DNA of 64,000 nucleotides from Vibrio litoralis DSM 17657 (GCF_000426765.1 NZ_AUFZ01000019.1:118208-182207); one strand, 5' to 3'; counted from the first letter of the stretch, positions 17,651-27,528 are shown. Numbers and translations are program-made. Notes: a model not told the origin generated them from the sequence alone.

Positions 17651-18156
17651 TGAAACCAAGTTTGATGATGCTTTCAGCATTGATATTAGTCGGTTGCCAG
17701 CAGTCGAATGATTCGATTCCTAACTTTATTTCTCAAGTGGAAAATCAATCACGCAAAGAAATCGCCCAATTGGAGCCGGAAAACCCGTTTAAAGCCACGC
17801 AGTATAGCGGCACCAGTTTACGAGCGCCTTTTAGTTTGCCTGCTATTGCGGTGGCCAATCAGCCTCGGACGAAACAAGACTGTTGGCAACCGGGCTTACG
17901 CAGTAAGACGGGTCTGCTTGAACAGTATCCGTTAGAGCAACTACACCTCAGAGGGGTAATGGGAAGCAAAGGGGATATTTCTGGCTTAGTACAAACGCCG
18001 AAAGGCACTTTAGTGAAGGTTCAACCTGGAGAATATGTTGGATTGAATAACGGCAAGGTGGCTCAAGTGACCCCAAAATTTATTTTAATCAAAGAGACAC
18101 TCCCAGATGGATTGGGGTGTTGGCAGCAGCGAAACGTTAAGTTGGCGCTGAAGTAA
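17647..18156 (+). CDS. pilP: type IV pilus lipoprotein PilP
   Basis: PilP is an inner-membrane lipoprotein that contacts the secretin PilQ. The signal peptide ends in a lipobox, LILVGC at about residues 12-17, followed by a proline-rich linker and the beta-sandwich domain (LEQLHLRGVMGSKG, GTLVKVQPGEYVGLNNGKV). Two cysteines, in KQDCWQPG and GLGCWQQ, may pair. Length 169. It overlaps pilO by 4 bases and is 37 bp upstream of pilQ. Confidence 0.93.
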   Translation: MMKPSLMMLSALILVGCQQSNDSIPNFISQVENQSRKEIAQLEPENPFKATQYSGTSLRAPFSLPAIAVANQPRTKQDCWQPGLRSKTGLLEQYPLEQLHLRGVMGSKGDISGLVQTPKGTLVKVQPGEYVGLNNGKVAQVTPKFILIKETLPDGLGCWQQRNVKLALK

Positions 18157-18193
18157 TCACAACGATGTGAAGATAATAATTGAGTATTAAATT

Positions 18194-19993
18194 ATGTATA
18201 AAGGATTAACGCTGACAGCTTGGACTCGCCAATTCACTTTGATGTCGACCATTGCTTGTACACTTCTTTCAGGACCAACCGCTGTTGCTGCGACAGCCTC
18301 TTCTAAGACTTCTAGCTCAGCGACACAGTCAGAGCAGGGGTTAAGTAATAAATTTGTTAGCCTCGACTTTCGTTTAAATAAAGAGAAAGAAGGGGTGATT
18401 GTCGTCAAGTTAGGCTCTTCTGCCTCGGCAGTAGATATTAAGAAAAACCCTCAAGGTTTAGCTATTGATTTAATTCATACTCAAGTCAGTGATGATGATT
18501 TGTATGTGATCGACGTGAAAGACTTCTCTACGGCAGTCAAAACAGTTGAGGTATTTCGAGAAGAACCGAACACTCGTCTACAAGCTTTAATTTCTGGTGG
18601 CTTTACCTATGACTATCGTTTGAAGGGTAAGAGTTTAGAAATTACTGTGACAGAAGTGAAAGCCAAACCTAAGTCGGTAACGGCTAAACAAAAAAATGCC
18701 TTAGATAAAGAAAACAAAGTCATTTCGATTAACTTTCAAGATATTCCAGTGCGGAACGTATTGCAGTTAATCGCTGATTATAACGGTTTTAATCTCGTGG
18801 TTTCTGATTCAGTGACTGGCAACTTAACGCTTCGCCTAGATGGTGTACCTTGGCAGCAAGTGCTGGATATCATCCTGCAAGTGAAAGGTTTAGATAAAAG
18901 GGTGGAAGGTAACGTTGTTTTAGTGGCTCCAAAAGCCGAGTTAGATGCACAGCAAAAACAACGTTTAGAGCAAGCTCGTATGGAAGAAGAACTTGGAGAT
19001 TTAAATTCAGAACTAATCCAAGTTAATTTTGCTAAAGCCTCGGATATCGCTGGGTTAATTGGTGGTGAAGGTGAACTTAGCATGTTATCGAGCCGCGGTA
19101 ATATCACGGTCGATGAGCGCACAAACTCATTACTGATTCGCGATCTGCAAAATAATATCGATATCATTAAAGGCATTGTTGAATCATTAGATATTCCGGT
19201 TAAGCAAGTGCAAATTGAAGCTCGTATCGTGACAGTCAATGAAGGTAACATGCAAGACCTAGGGGTTCGTTGGGGCATTGCAGAAACCAATGGTTCATTT
19301 TCCACTGGAGGTTCGATAGAAAGTAATATTGGACAAGCAGGCATCGCTGATGGACGTGATGGTATTGATTTAGCTGGTGGCGATAACAAAGTTGGAATTG
19401 AAGACTTCCTCAATGTTAATTTGGCAGCGACCAGTTCTAATGCATCGAGTATCGCTTTTCAGGTTGCAAAATTAGGCTCTGATACGTTATTAGACTTAGA
19501 GTTATCCGCACTACAAGCTGAATCAAAAGCAGAAATCATTTCAAGTCCTCGTTTGATTACCACTAACAAGCAACCCGCTTATATTGAGCAAGGTACTGAA
19601 ATTCCTTATTTAGAGGCGGCATCAAGTGGCGCGACTTCAGTCAGCTTTAAAAAAGCGGTATTAAGCTTAAAAGTAACACCACAAATTACACCGGATAATC
19701 GTTTAGTACTCGATTTAAGTGTGACGCAAGATAGACCAGGGGCGGTGGTGAAAACCGGTGATGGTGAAGCGGTGGCAATTGATACTCAGCGTATTGGTAC
19801 TCAGGTATTAGTTGATAATGGTGAGACGGTAGTACTCGGTGGTATTTACCAACATTCAGTGCAAACCAGCGTCGATAAAGTGCCACTATTGGGAGATATC
19901 CCATACTTAGGAGCACTATTCCGTCGTAGTTATGAGAATCATGGCAAAAGTGAGTTATTGATTTTCGTGACACCAAAAGTAGTCTTACAGTAG
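18194..19993 (+). CDS. pilQ: type IV pilus secretin PilQ
   Basis: PilQ forms the outer-membrane ring through which the pilus passes; in Vibrio this secretin also serves DNA uptake. A signal peptide of about 35 residues is followed by an AMIN domain (about 50-130), a secretin STN domain (ISINFQDIPVRNVLQLIADY), an N1 domain, and the C-terminal secretin domain ending VPLLGDIPYLGALFRRSY. One AMIN domain is seen rather than two, and the length of 599 is a little below E. coli-type and Pseudomonas secretins. The start lacks a strong ribosome-binding site, and an ATG at 18242 is an alternative. Confidence 0.95.
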   Translation: MYKGLTLTAWTRQFTLMSTIACTLLSGPTAVAATASSKTSSSATQSEQGLSNKFVSLDFRLNKEKEGVIVVKLGSSASAVDIKKNPQGLAIDLIHTQVSDDDLYVIDVKDFSTAVKTVEVFREEPNTRLQALISGGFTYDYRLKGKSLEITVTEVKAKPKSVTAKQKNALDKENKVISINFQDIPVRNVLQLIADYNGFNLVVSDSVTGNLTLRLDGVPWQQVLDIILQVKGLDKRVEGNVVLVAPKAELDAQQKQRLEQARMEEELGDLNSELIQVNFAKASDIAGLIGGEGELSMLSSRGNITVDERTNSLLIRDLQNNIDIIKGIVESLDIPVKQVQIEARIVTVNEGNMQDLGVRWGIAETNGSFSTGGSIESNIGQAGIADGRDGIDLAGGDNKVGIEDFLNVNLAATSSNASSIAFQVAKLGSDTLLDLELSALQAESKAEIISSPRLITTNKQPAYIEQGTEIPYLEAASSGATSVSFKKAVLSLKVTPQITPDNRLVLDLSVTQDRPGAVVKTGDGEAVAIDTQRIGTQVLVDNGETVVLGGIYQHSVQTSVDKVPLLGDIPYLGALFRRSYENHGKSELLIFVTPKVVLQ

Positions 19994-20233
19994 TGAGGTC
20001 GGTGCTTTGCAAGCGATCGGGTTCATTAAAGAATCAAGATAAATGCATTGTAAGCAAAATTAAAGTTGCATTAGTGGCATCATACTTAGATAATTTCGGG
20101 TCTGATCACGAATTATCTGTGAGGAATTAGGTGCCACAATGATATCTGATGAGGCTTTGCACGCATAAAGCAAACGTCATAATAGAATATCGGATGGCAA
20201 TTTCATTAAATTAACGTTGAATTACTGCTAAAC

Positions 20234-20752
20234 ATGGCCGAAAAACGCAATATTTTTCTTGTTGGCCCAATGGGTGCCGGCAAAAGTACAATTGGTAGAC
20301 ATCTAGCTCAACAACTGCACATGGAGTTCTTAGATTCTGATACGGTTATTGAACAAAGAACTGGTGCAGATATCAGTTGGGTATTTGATGTTGAAGGTGA
20401 AGAAGGTTTCCGCGTTCGCGAAGAAGCTGTCATCGATGACTTAACTCAAGAGCAAGGTATCGTACTGGCAACAGGCGGTGGCTCAATTAAGAGCAAAGAT
20501 AATCGCAATTACTTATCTGCACGAGGGATTGTGGTTTATCTTGAAACGACAATTGAAAAGCAATTGGCTCGTACTAATCGCGATAAAAAACGCCCTTTAT
20601 TACAAACGGGTGATCCGCGTGAAGTACTAGAAGCACTGGCTGCTGAGCGAAATCCTCTATATGAAGAAATCGCCGATTATACTGTGCGCACTGATGATCA
20701 AAGCGCCAAAGTAGTGGCAAACCTTATTGTTAAGATGCTAGAAGAAAATTAG
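20234..20752 (+). CDS. aroK: shikimate kinase I
   Basis: AroK phosphorylates shikimate at O3, the fifth step toward chorismate. The Walker A loop GPMGAGKST is at residues 11-19, the DSD shikimate-binding motif near 36, and the LATGGGS loop near 80. Length 172 is normal for AroK. It is separated from pilQ by 240 bp with no gene and is followed 24 bp later by aroB, the conserved aroKB arrangement. Confidence 0.96.
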   Translation: MAEKRNIFLVGPMGAGKSTIGRHLAQQLHMEFLDSDTVIEQRTGADISWVFDVEGEEGFRVREEAVIDDLTQEQGIVLATGGGSIKSKDNRNYLSARGIVVYLETTIEKQLARTNRDKKRPLLQTGDPREVLEALAAERNPLYEEIADYTVRTDDQSAKVVANLIVKMLEEN

Positions 20753-20776
20753 TCGATAGCTTAGGAGACCCAAACC

Positions 20777-21859
20777 ATGGAACGGATTAATGTGGATCTT
20801 GCTGAGCGAAGCTATCCTATTTCTATTGGCGCTGGATTGTTATCTAATTCAGCGCTTTTCTCACATTTAAAAGCCAATCAAAAAGTCGTCGTGATCAGTA
20901 ATGATACGGTGGCGCCTCTGTACGCTGACCGTTTAATTCAAACATTGACTAGTCTGCAATGCCAAGTCGATTTATTAACTCTGCCAGATGGCGAGCAATA
21001 TAAATCCTTGGAAACCTTTAATACCATTATGAGTTTTCTGCTTGAAGGCAACTACAGTCGTGATGTTGTATTAGTGGCGCTTGGTGGTGGTGTGATTGGT
21101 GATTTAGTCGGTTTTGCTGCCGCTTGTTATCAGCGAGGCGTTGACTTTATCCAAGTTCCAACCACATTGTTGTCACAGGTTGATTCATCTGTCGGTGGTA
21201 AAACCGCAGTTAATCATCCACTCGGTAAAAATATGATTGGGGCATTTTATCAGCCTAAATCAGTGATTATTGATACCGATTGTTTGGATACCTTACCTGA
21301 ACGTGAATTTGCCGCTGGTATGGCCGAAGTCATTAAATACGGCATTATCATCGATGGTGACTTTTTTACTTGGCTTGAGCAGAATATGGCGAGGTTAGCC
21401 GCATTGGATAATCAAGCTTTGTGTTATGCCATTGCCCGTTGCTGTCAAATTAAAGCGGATGTGGTTGCCGCGGATGAAAAAGAATCCGGAGTTCGTGCTT
21501 TGCTTAACCTCGGTCATACTTATGGCCACGCGATTGAAGCTGAGATGGGCTACGGTAACTGGTTACACGGTGAAGCAGTTGCTGCTGGCACCATGATGGC
21601 GGCCCATACGGCTTTGCTTCGAGGGCTAATGAGTTCAGATCAAGTTGAACGAATTCAAAATATTTTGGTCGAATCAAAGCTTCCTATACACACTCCAGAG
21701 ACCATGACTTATGAGCATTTTATTAAACATATGATGCGAGATAAGAAGGTTTTGGCAGGTCAGTTACGTTTAATTTTGCCGACGGGAATAGGCTCATCTG
21801 AAGTGCTAGGTAATACCGATGAAGCAATAATTAGACAAGCGATTGAAGCTTGCCGTTAA
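20777..21859 (+). CDS. aroB: 3-dehydroquinate synthase
   Basis: AroB cyclises DAHP to 3-dehydroquinate, the second step of the shikimate pathway. The NAD-binding segment [16 protein letters not shown] and the zinc ligands in [19 protein letters not shown] and LHGEAVA are visible. Length 360 is normal. AGGAG precedes the ATG. It lies between aroK and damX as in E. coli and other gamma-proteobacteria. Confidence 0.96.
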   Translation: MERINVDLAERSYPISIGAGLLSNSALFSHLKANQKVVVISNDTVAPLYADRLIQTLTSLQCQVDLLTLPDGEQYKSLETFNTIMSFLLEGNYSRDVVLVALGGGVIGDLVGFAAACYQRGVDFIQVPTTLLSQVDSSVGGKTAVNHPLGKNMIGAFYQPKSVIIDTDCLDTLPEREFAAGMAEVIKYGIIIDGDFFTWLEQNMARLAALDNQALCYAIARCCQIKADVVAADEKESGVRALLNLGHTYGHAIEAEMGYGNWLHGEAVAAGTMMAAHTALLRGLMSSDQVERIQNILVESKLPIHTPETMTYEHFIKHMMRDKKVLAGQLRLILPTGIGSSEVLGNTDEAIIRQAIEACR

Positions 21860-21994
21860 AATAAAAGAAAAGTCTTAAATAATCACAGTAAGATTTTTCA
21901 TAAATCATTAATTTGTTGTGTTTTTTTGACATTTTTATTTAGTGGTGTGTTTTTTGTAAAACATCATTATTGTGACGTATTTAAGAGGCTAGTA

Positions 21995-23425
21995 ATGAGC
22001 ATGATTCATGATGGTGCACATATGGTGCAATTGGAATCGCAAACGGACATTCTTGATGGCTTGCAAATGTTTACTCGCCTTGATTCCAACGTAATATGCG
22101 TTGAAGGAGAGAAAGGTTCTGGTAAATCATGGCTCGCGCAGCGCTTTCTTAATACTGATAAAAAAATTCAAACATTATCCTTTTTAATCTGTTTACCGAC
22201 TCAAACGGCGGAACAACAACGTAGCGTACTTCTCGGTCAGTTATTGTCTGACAGTTTTTGCACTGGCGAAGAAACCTTACTTGAGAGCTTATCAGTATTT
22301 CGTAAAGACCAAGAGTGTAAGGCGACGATTATTGTTGATGACGCAAACTTGTTGGCAGAACAACTACTTGATGAATTGGCACAGCTGGTATTGGCTGCCC
22401 AACAAAATCCATTATGGCAAATCAGTGTCATCTTGTTTGCAAAACCTAACGAGATTGATGAGTCATCATTATATACCGATCCAAAACCAGAATTTAAACG
22501 TATAGCGATCTCTCCGTTAACCGATAACGAAGCGACGGATTTTATCGATCAATTTGTTATTCCAGTCGCCCACATTGACTCTGATAAGAAAAAACAAGCC
22601 ATTCATAGTGCTGCTCAGTCTGTAGTTAATTACCCTGCTAACCTATTAGCATTATCTGAATCGCATAAAAAGCCAGTGGTATGTTGGGTGAAGCGCTCGT
22701 TGATTGCCTTAATTATTATTTTATTGGCACTAGGTGGTTGGTCTTGGTGGACCAGTTATCAGGCTCGAGTGCAAGATCAGCAAACTGAAACTGACGTTAT
22801 TGAGTCAACAGAAATCAAGCAAGATGACACCGGTACTCTTGCAAACCAGACTAGTGCAGCGACCACTTCAATATCAGGTGCTGAGTCGACATTATCTGAG
22901 GATCAGGAAGACGATACTCTACCGCTGGCGGTGACGGATAAAACGTTAACCGTAGGCGATGAATCTGATTCTGAACAAAAGCGTGTGGTGGTTCCTTCAA
23001 AGGTTGTCGATGCATTGTTGGATGGAGACTCACCTAAAGATGCCAAAGTGTCTAATGATGAAGTGACATCCGCTCAAGCTTCATCGGTTCAAAAGACCAA
23101 CCGCTCATTGAAAGGCGATCAGCTTACGTTAGCCGATGACGCGTTACTAGCCGTACCTGCTGAACGTTATACATTGCAGTTAGCGGCAGTAACCAAGCAA
23201 GATGAAGCGATTAACTTTATCAAAATGTATGACTTGGATGGTCAAGTTCGAGTTTATCGTACGGTGCGTAATCAACAATCTTGGTATATCGTGACTTACC
23301 AAGACTTTGCGAGCATCAAGGCAACTCGAGAAGGGGCCCAAGAATTACCATTAGCGCTTCAAAAAGAACAGCCATGGCCTAAATCGATAGCGCAAGTTCA
23401 TCAAGAAATTGAACGAGCGAAATAG
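21995..23425 (+). CDS. damX: cell-division protein DamX (AAA plus SPOR domains)
   Basis: DamX is a bitopic inner-membrane protein that localises to the septum through its SPOR domain, which binds denuded peptidoglycan. An AAA-type ATPase domain comes first (Walker A GEKGSGKSWL, Walker B TIIVDDAN), then one membrane segment near residues 230-250 (LIALIIILLALGGWSWW), a long acidic linker, and a C-terminal SPOR domain (RYTLQLAAVTKQDEAINF). A longer reading begins at 21926, but ATG 21995 has GAGG 6 bases upstream and yields 476 residues. It sits between aroB and dam as in E. coli. Confidence 0.9.
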   Translation: MSMIHDGAHMVQLESQTDILDGLQMFTRLDSNVICVEGEKGSGKSWLAQRFLNTDKKIQTLSFLICLPTQTAEQQRSVLLGQLLSDSFCTGEETLLESLSVFRKDQECKATIIVDDANLLAEQLLDELAQLVLAAQQNPLWQISVILFAKPNEIDESSLYTDPKPEFKRIAISPLTDNEATDFIDQFVIPVAHIDSDKKKQAIHSAAQSVVNYPANLLALSESHKKPVVCWVKRSLIALIIILLALGGWSWWTSYQARVQDQQTETDVIESTEIKQDDTGTLANQTSAATTSISGAESTLSEDQEDDTLPLAVTDKTLTVGDESDSEQKRVVVPSKVVDALLDGDSPKDAKVSNDEVTSAQASSVQKTNRSLKGDQLTLADDALLAVPAERYTLQLAAVTKQDEAINFIKMYDLDGQVRVYRTVRNQQSWYIVTYQDFASIKATREGAQELPLALQKEQPWPKSIAQVHQEIERAK

Positions 23426-23521
23426 CGCAGACCCTAGCGCAGAAATATGTTACATTCCCCAGCCCATCAACAATTTCGATGGGTTGGTGAAAACACTTGT
23501 GGTCGGTGAGTAGTAAAATAA

Positions 23522-24343
23522 ATGAAGAAGCAACGAGCTTTCCTCAAATGGGCAGGCGGTAAATACGGTTTAGTTGAAGATATTCAACGTCACCTACCAG
23601 AAGGTAGAAAGCTAGTTGAACCTTTCGTCGGAGCGGGTTCGGTATTTTTGAATACCGACTATGACCAATACCTATTGGCCGATATCAACCCAGACTTAAT
23701 TAATCTGTATAACTTATTAAAACAGCAGCCTGACTTATTTATTCAAGAAGCGCAGCGTTTTTTTACACCTGAATATAACTGCAAAGAAGTCTACCTAGGC
23801 GTACGCGCTGACTTTAATCAGAGCCAAGATACTTTTTTTCGCTCTCTTGCTTTCCTATATATGAATCGATTCGGTTTTAATGGTTTATGCCGTTATAACA
23901 AAAAAGGTGGCTTTAATGTGCCTTTTGGTTCTTATAAAAAACCTTACTTCCCAGAAAATGAAATGCTGAATTTTGCTGAAAAAGCAAAGAAAGCAACGTT
24001 TGTTTGTGAAGGCTACCCACAGACATTTGCCCGAGCGCGCAAAGGTTGTGTAGTGTATTGCGATCCTCCTTATGCTCCATTAGCTCAAGCGAGTAACTTT
24101 ACTTCTTACGCAGGCAATGGCTTTTCATTAGACGACCAAGCAGAATTAGCCAGTATTGCCGAGCACACCGCCGTGCAACGTGATATTCCCGTGCTGATTT
24201 CCAATCACGATACCGCATTGACTCGCCGCCTATATAAAGGTGCTCAGTTAAACGTAGTGAAAGTAAAGCGCACCATCAGCCGCAATGGCGCAGGCCGTAA
24301 CAAGGTTGATGAGTTGTTGGCGTTGTTTGAAGCGAATAGGTAA
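23522..24343 (+). CDS. dam: DNA adenine methylase (GATC)
   Basis: Dam methylates adenine N6 in GATC, which directs mismatch repair and replication timing; in Vibrio it is essential because RctB-driven chromosome 2 replication needs methylated sites. The AdoMet motif EPFVGAGSVF and the catalytic DPPY at residues 181-184 match the E. coli positions; KWAGGK at the N-terminus is typical of the alpha class. Length 273. GGTGAG lies 11 bases upstream, a rather weak start signal. Confidence 0.96.
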   Translation: MKKQRAFLKWAGGKYGLVEDIQRHLPEGRKLVEPFVGAGSVFLNTDYDQYLLADINPDLINLYNLLKQQPDLFIQEAQRFFTPEYNCKEVYLGVRADFNQSQDTFFRSLAFLYMNRFGFNGLCRYNKKGGFNVPFGSYKKPYFPENEMLNFAEKAKKATFVCEGYPQTFARARKGCVVYCDPPYAPLAQASNFTSYAGNGFSLDDQAELASIAEHTAVQRDIPVLISNHDTALTRRLYKGAQLNVVKVKRTISRNGAGRNKVDELLALFEANR

Positions 24344-24347
24344 GTTG

Positions 24348-24382
24348 GTTTCGAGTTTCGAGTTTCGAGTTTCGAGTTTCGA
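24348..24382. repeat. five tandem copies of GTTTCGA
   Basis: Five perfect contiguous copies of a 7-bp unit begin 5 bases after the dam stop. The following sequence to about 24440 (CTAGCAACGAAGCGAAACTAG) shares words with the dispersed intergenic repeats at 5608-5745 and 44312-44410. Confidence 0.85.
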
Positions 24383-24583
24383 GGCATTCAGGTTAGACGA
24401 TGATTTTTTGCTTTGGCTTTTATCTTTTTCTAGCAACGAAGCGAAACTAGGGACTAGCCACTTAGAACCCTTATCTATTAAATCGTGACCTGCCACTTCT
24501 TCCATTTCTTGTATATAAACGTTTGCTTGGGTAAACTTGCGCCAATTTCATCCCATTGATTTAGGCCATACTCGGAGTTAGCC

Positions 24584-25261
24584 ATGAAAGACTTTCTGAT
24601 CGCACCATCCATCCTCTCTGCCGATTTTGCTCGTTTAGGCGAAGATGTCGAAAGAGTATTAGCCGCGGGTGCGGATGTTGTTCACTTTGATGTGATGGAC
24701 AATCACTATGTGCCTAACCTGACTTTTGGTGCGCCAATCTGTAAAGCATTGCGTGACTACGGGATTACCGCTCCGATTGATGTTCACTTAATGGTGAAAC
24801 CCGTCGATAGCATTGTGCCTGAATTTGCTAAAGCGGGCGCATCGATGATCACTTTCCACATTGAAGCCTCTGAACACGTTGACCGTACTTTGCAATTAAT
24901 TAAAGAACACGGTTGTCAAGCGGGGGTAGTGTTTAACCCAGCAACGCCGCTTCATCACTTAGATTACATCATGGATAAAGTCGATATGATTTTATTGATG
25001 TCAGTAAATCCTGGCTTTGGTGGTCAATCTTTCATTCCGTCTACTTTAGATAAACTACGTGAAGTTCGTAAGCGTATTGATGCAAGTGGCCGTAATATCC
25101 GTCTTGAAATTGATGGTGGTGTGAAAGTGGATAATATCCGTGAAATCGCCGAAGCGGGTGCGGATATGTTTGTGGCAGGCTCAGCTATTTTTAATCAACC
25201 AGACTACAAACAAGTGATTGACCAAATGCGCGAAGAACTTGCGAAAGTAAAAGAACTCTAA
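24584..25261 (+). CDS. rpe: ribulose-phosphate 3-epimerase
   Basis: Rpe interconverts ribulose 5-phosphate and xylulose 5-phosphate in the pentose phosphate pathway. Metal-binding and catalytic residues are visible in [24 protein letters not shown] and EIDGGV, and the phosphate loop in [12 protein letters not shown]. Length 225 is normal. It follows dam as in E. coli, but here a 240-bp gap containing tandem repeats separates them. A terminator follows at 25291-25324. Confidence 0.96.
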   Translation: MKDFLIAPSILSADFARLGEDVERVLAAGADVVHFDVMDNHYVPNLTFGAPICKALRDYGITAPIDVHLMVKPVDSIVPEFAKAGASMITFHIEASEHVDRTLQLIKEHGCQAGVVFNPATPLHHLDYIMDKVDMILLMSVNPGFGGQSFIPSTLDKLREVRKRIDASGRNIRLEIDGGVKVDNIREIAEAGADMFVAGSAIFNQPDYKQVIDQMREELAKVKEL

Positions 25262-25290
25262 TGTCCCTAGGTAACTAGTGGTCGATATAA

Positions 25291-25324
25291 AAAGAGGTTT
25301 GAGATAGACTCAAGCCTCTTTTTT
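25291..25324 (+). terminator. intrinsic terminator between rpe and gph
   Basis: GAGGTTTGAG pairs with CTCAAGCCTC around a 5-base loop with one G-T wobble, followed by TTTTTTTG. It lies 30 bp after rpe, so gph expression depends on readthrough or its own promoter. Confidence 0.85.
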
Positions 25325-25360
25325 GTTGTAAATGGAAGTAGGTTGTAGATGGAAGCGGTA

Positions 25361-26047
25361 ATGACGTTACAAGATATTCAATTAATCGCATTTGATTTAG
25401 ATGGAACGTTACTTGATAGCGTACCTGACCTGGCAGTTGCCGCCGATCAAGCCGTACAAAGCTTAGGTTTTCCATCGGTAACCGAAGAGCAAGTTCGAGA
25501 TTGGGTCGGTAATGGTGCAGACATACTGATTGGTCGTGCGTTAAGTCAAAATATTAAGGTTGATCAATCTTTAGATGCAGATTTGCTGAAACAAGCTCGT
25601 GTGCGCTTTGACGAGTTTTATCATCAAGGTGGTCACCAACTCAGTCATTTATATTCTAATGTAACGTCGACATTGCAAGCTTTACACCAAGCTGGCTATA
25701 AAATGGCGATTGTCACCAATAAGCCTTCTGCTTTTGTACCAGATATTTTGCAGCAGCATGGTATTGCCGACCTGTTTGTTGATGTGATTGGTGGCGATGA
25801 CTTCCCCAACAAAAAGCCTGATCCGATGGCGCTCAATTGGTTGCTCGATAAGCATCAAGTAAGTGCACAACAAATGTTGATGGTCGGCGATTCAAAAAAT
25901 GACGTATTAGCCGCGCAAAATGCTGGTTGTCATAGTTTTGCACTGACTTATGGCTACAACCACGGTGAGCCAATTTCTGACTCAGCACCAGACTACGTCG
26001 CGGATAATATTGCTGAGATGCTAGATGTGCTAAGTGTTTCTCAATAA
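25361..26047 (+). CDS. gph: phosphoglycolate phosphatase
   Basis: Gph dephosphorylates 2-phosphoglycolate, which forms during repair of oxidised DNA ends. It is a HAD-superfamily enzyme: nucleophile motif FDLDGTLLDS, TNKP for motif II, and GDSKNDVLAA for motif IV. In-frame ATGs at 25349 and 25361 both have upstream purine runs; the second has GGAAG at 6 bases and matches the usual family length (228 residues here). It lies between rpe and trpS, as in E. coli. Confidence 0.93.
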   Translation: MTLQDIQLIAFDLDGTLLDSVPDLAVAADQAVQSLGFPSVTEEQVRDWVGNGADILIGRALSQNIKVDQSLDADLLKQARVRFDEFYHQGGHQLSHLYSNVTSTLQALHQAGYKMAIVTNKPSAFVPDILQQHGIADLFVDVIGGDDFPNKKPDPMALNWLLDKHQVSAQQMLMVGDSKNDVLAAQNAGCHSFALTYGYNHGEPISDSAPDYVADNIAEMLDVLSVSQ

Positions 26048-26054
26048 TTGTGAT

Positions 26055-26217
26055 TATACCCAAGTGACATCAAGATACAGAATTCAGAGCTATCATCCAA
26101 ACCTTTAGGCAAGAAAGATTGGCGAAGGAATGCAGGCCACCTTTCAAATCAATCTGACGCGGCATAAAGCTTGTTTTATTCTTGCTGAAACTCGCATCTT
26201 GACGTTACTTGGGTATA
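26055..26217. mobile_element. MITE-like element with 24-bp imperfect terminal inverted repeats
   Basis: The left end TATACCCAAGTGACATCAAG and the inverted right end (26194-26217) agree at 21 of 24 positions over the full repeat. The 163-bp element has no ORF and lies between gph and trpS, flanked by T/A-rich sequence. Short non-autonomous elements with such ends fit a MITE mobilised by a transposase elsewhere; mobility is inference. Confidence 0.65.
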
Positions 26218-26273
26218 TTAGATCAATTAGCTTGATAAAACGCTAGTCAAACCGAACTAGATCAGTAAACTGA

Positions 26274-26321
26274 AATGTCTGTTTATCTTTCATTTAATTT
26301 GAATGCAAAGAGACAGGCATT
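26274..26321 (+). promoter_or_regulatory. structured leader with T-rich tail upstream of trpS
   Basis: AATGTCTGT pairs with ACAGGCATT (one G-T wobble), and the interior continues with CTTT/AAAG and CATT/AATG pairing. ATTTTTAATTT follows. The hairpin lies 67-114 bp before the trpS start, where it could act as a leader attenuator or processing site. No leader peptide is evident. Confidence 0.45.
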
Positions 26322-26387
26322 ATTTTTAATTTCAGCCCAATATTCGATGATGAGTATTAATAGGGGCGACAGTAAGGGAAAAGAAAC

Positions 26388-27404
26388 ATGAGCAAACCCA
26401 TAGTATTAAGTGGTGTTCAACCATCTGGTGAACTGAGTATTGGTAACTACTTGGGTGCTCTACGTCAATGGCAACAAATGCAAGATGACTATGATTGCCA
26501 GTACTGCGTTGTTGATCTTCATGCAATTACGGTTCGTCAAGATCCTAAAGCTCTGTATGAAGCGACATTAGATGCATTAGCAGTTTGTCTTGCGGTTGGT
26601 GTTGATCCTAAGAAGAGCACGTTATTCGTTCAGTCACATGTACCGGAACATGCTCAACTAGGTTGGCTTCTTAACTGTTATACCCAAATGGGCGAATTGA
26701 ATCGTATGACTCAATTCAAAGATAAATCACAGCGTTACGCCAATGATGTTAACGCTGGGCTTTTTGCTTACCCAGTCTTAATGGCAGCGGATATTTTACT
26801 GTATGGTGCTCACCAAGTACCTGTTGGTAACGATCAGAAGCAGCATCTAGAGCTAGCCCGTGATATCGCGACTCGCTTTAATAATGTGTATAGCCCTGAA
26901 AATCCAATTTTCCAAATTCCAGAGCCATACATTCCACAAGTCAATGCTCGCGTAATGAGCTTGCAAGATGCGACTAAGAAAATGTCTAAATCGGACGATA
27001 ACCGTAAAAACGTTATTACGCTTTTAGAAGATCCTAAGTCGATTCTGAAAAAGATCAATAAAGCGCAAACTGATGCTGAAACGCCACCACGCATCGCGCA
27101 TGATGTGGAAAATAAAGCAGGCATTTCAAACTTGATGGGGCTGTACTCGGCAGCAACGGGTAAAACCTATCAAGAAATTGAAGCGCAATATGCCGGCGTT
27201 GAAATGTACGGCCCATTTAAGAAAGATGTGGGTGAAGCGATTGTGGCTATGCTGGAGCCGATTCAATCTGAATATAAACGTATTCGTGAAGATCGCGCTT
27301 ATATGGATCAAGTGATGAAAATTGGTGCTGAAAAAGCGTCATCAAAAGCTGCAGTGACGCTAGCGAAAGCTTACCAAGCGGTAGGGTTTGTCCCTCGCGG
27401 CTAA
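26388..27404 (+). CDS. trpS: tryptophanyl-tRNA synthetase
   Basis: TrpRS charges tRNA-Trp. It is a class I enzyme: the HIGH-equivalent is in [16 protein letters not shown] and the KMSKS loop in [12 protein letters not shown]. Length 338 is close to the E. coli enzyme (334). AAGGGA precedes the ATG. It ends the conserved dam-rpe-gph-trpS series, though here a MITE-like element and a structured leader separate it from gph. A strong terminator follows. Confidence 0.97.
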   Translation: MSKPIVLSGVQPSGELSIGNYLGALRQWQQMQDDYDCQYCVVDLHAITVRQDPKALYEATLDALAVCLAVGVDPKKSTLFVQSHVPEHAQLGWLLNCYTQMGELNRMTQFKDKSQRYANDVNAGLFAYPVLMAADILLYGAHQVPVGNDQKQHLELARDIATRFNNVYSPENPIFQIPEPYIPQVNARVMSLQDATKKMSKSDDNRKNVITLLEDPKSILKKINKAQTDAETPPRIAHDVENKAGISNLMGLYSAATGKTYQEIEAQYAGVEMYGPFKKDVGEAIVAMLEPIQSEYKRIREDRAYMDQVMKIGAEKASSKAAVTLAKAYQAVGFVPRG

Positions 27405-27442
27405 ATTCCATATTGGATATACTGATATTAGGTATAGAGATA

Positions 27443-27477
27443 AAAACCGCTGAAGTTGATACTTTCAGCGGTTTTTT
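27443..27477. terminator. bidirectional terminator between trpS and the acyl-CoA ligase gene
   Basis: AAAACCGCTGAA pairs with TTCAGCGGTTTT around a short loop, with TTTTTTG on the plus side and TTTTTATC on the minus side. It serves the two convergent genes. Confidence 0.88.
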
Positions 27478-27486
27478 GTTTCTATG

Positions 27487-27528
27487 GCTTTTAGTTTTTA
27501 GTTTTTAGTTTTTAGTTTTTAGCTTTTA
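27487..27528. repeat. six 7-bp tandem repeats (GCTTTTA, four GTTTTTA, GCTTTTA)
   Basis: Four perfect GTTTTTA units are framed on each side by one GCTTTTA unit. The array runs exactly up to the stop codon of the acyl-CoA ligase gene. The unit length equals that of the GTTTCGA array after dam. Confidence 0.85.

Noticed and set aside
18778..19413. 211-codon minus-strand frame inside pilQ
   Set aside because: Fully antisense to a well-conserved secretin gene; composition is the Ser/Arg-rich type expected of a shadow frame.
23457..23489. CCCATC/GATGGG hairpin between damX and dam as a terminator
   Set aside because: No T-run follows, and the stem is short; cotranscription of damX and dam remains more likely.
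26055..26217. The gph-trpS element as an integron attC site or small RNA gene
   Set aside because: No attC core sites or promoter-terminator pair; paired inverted ends fit a MITE better.
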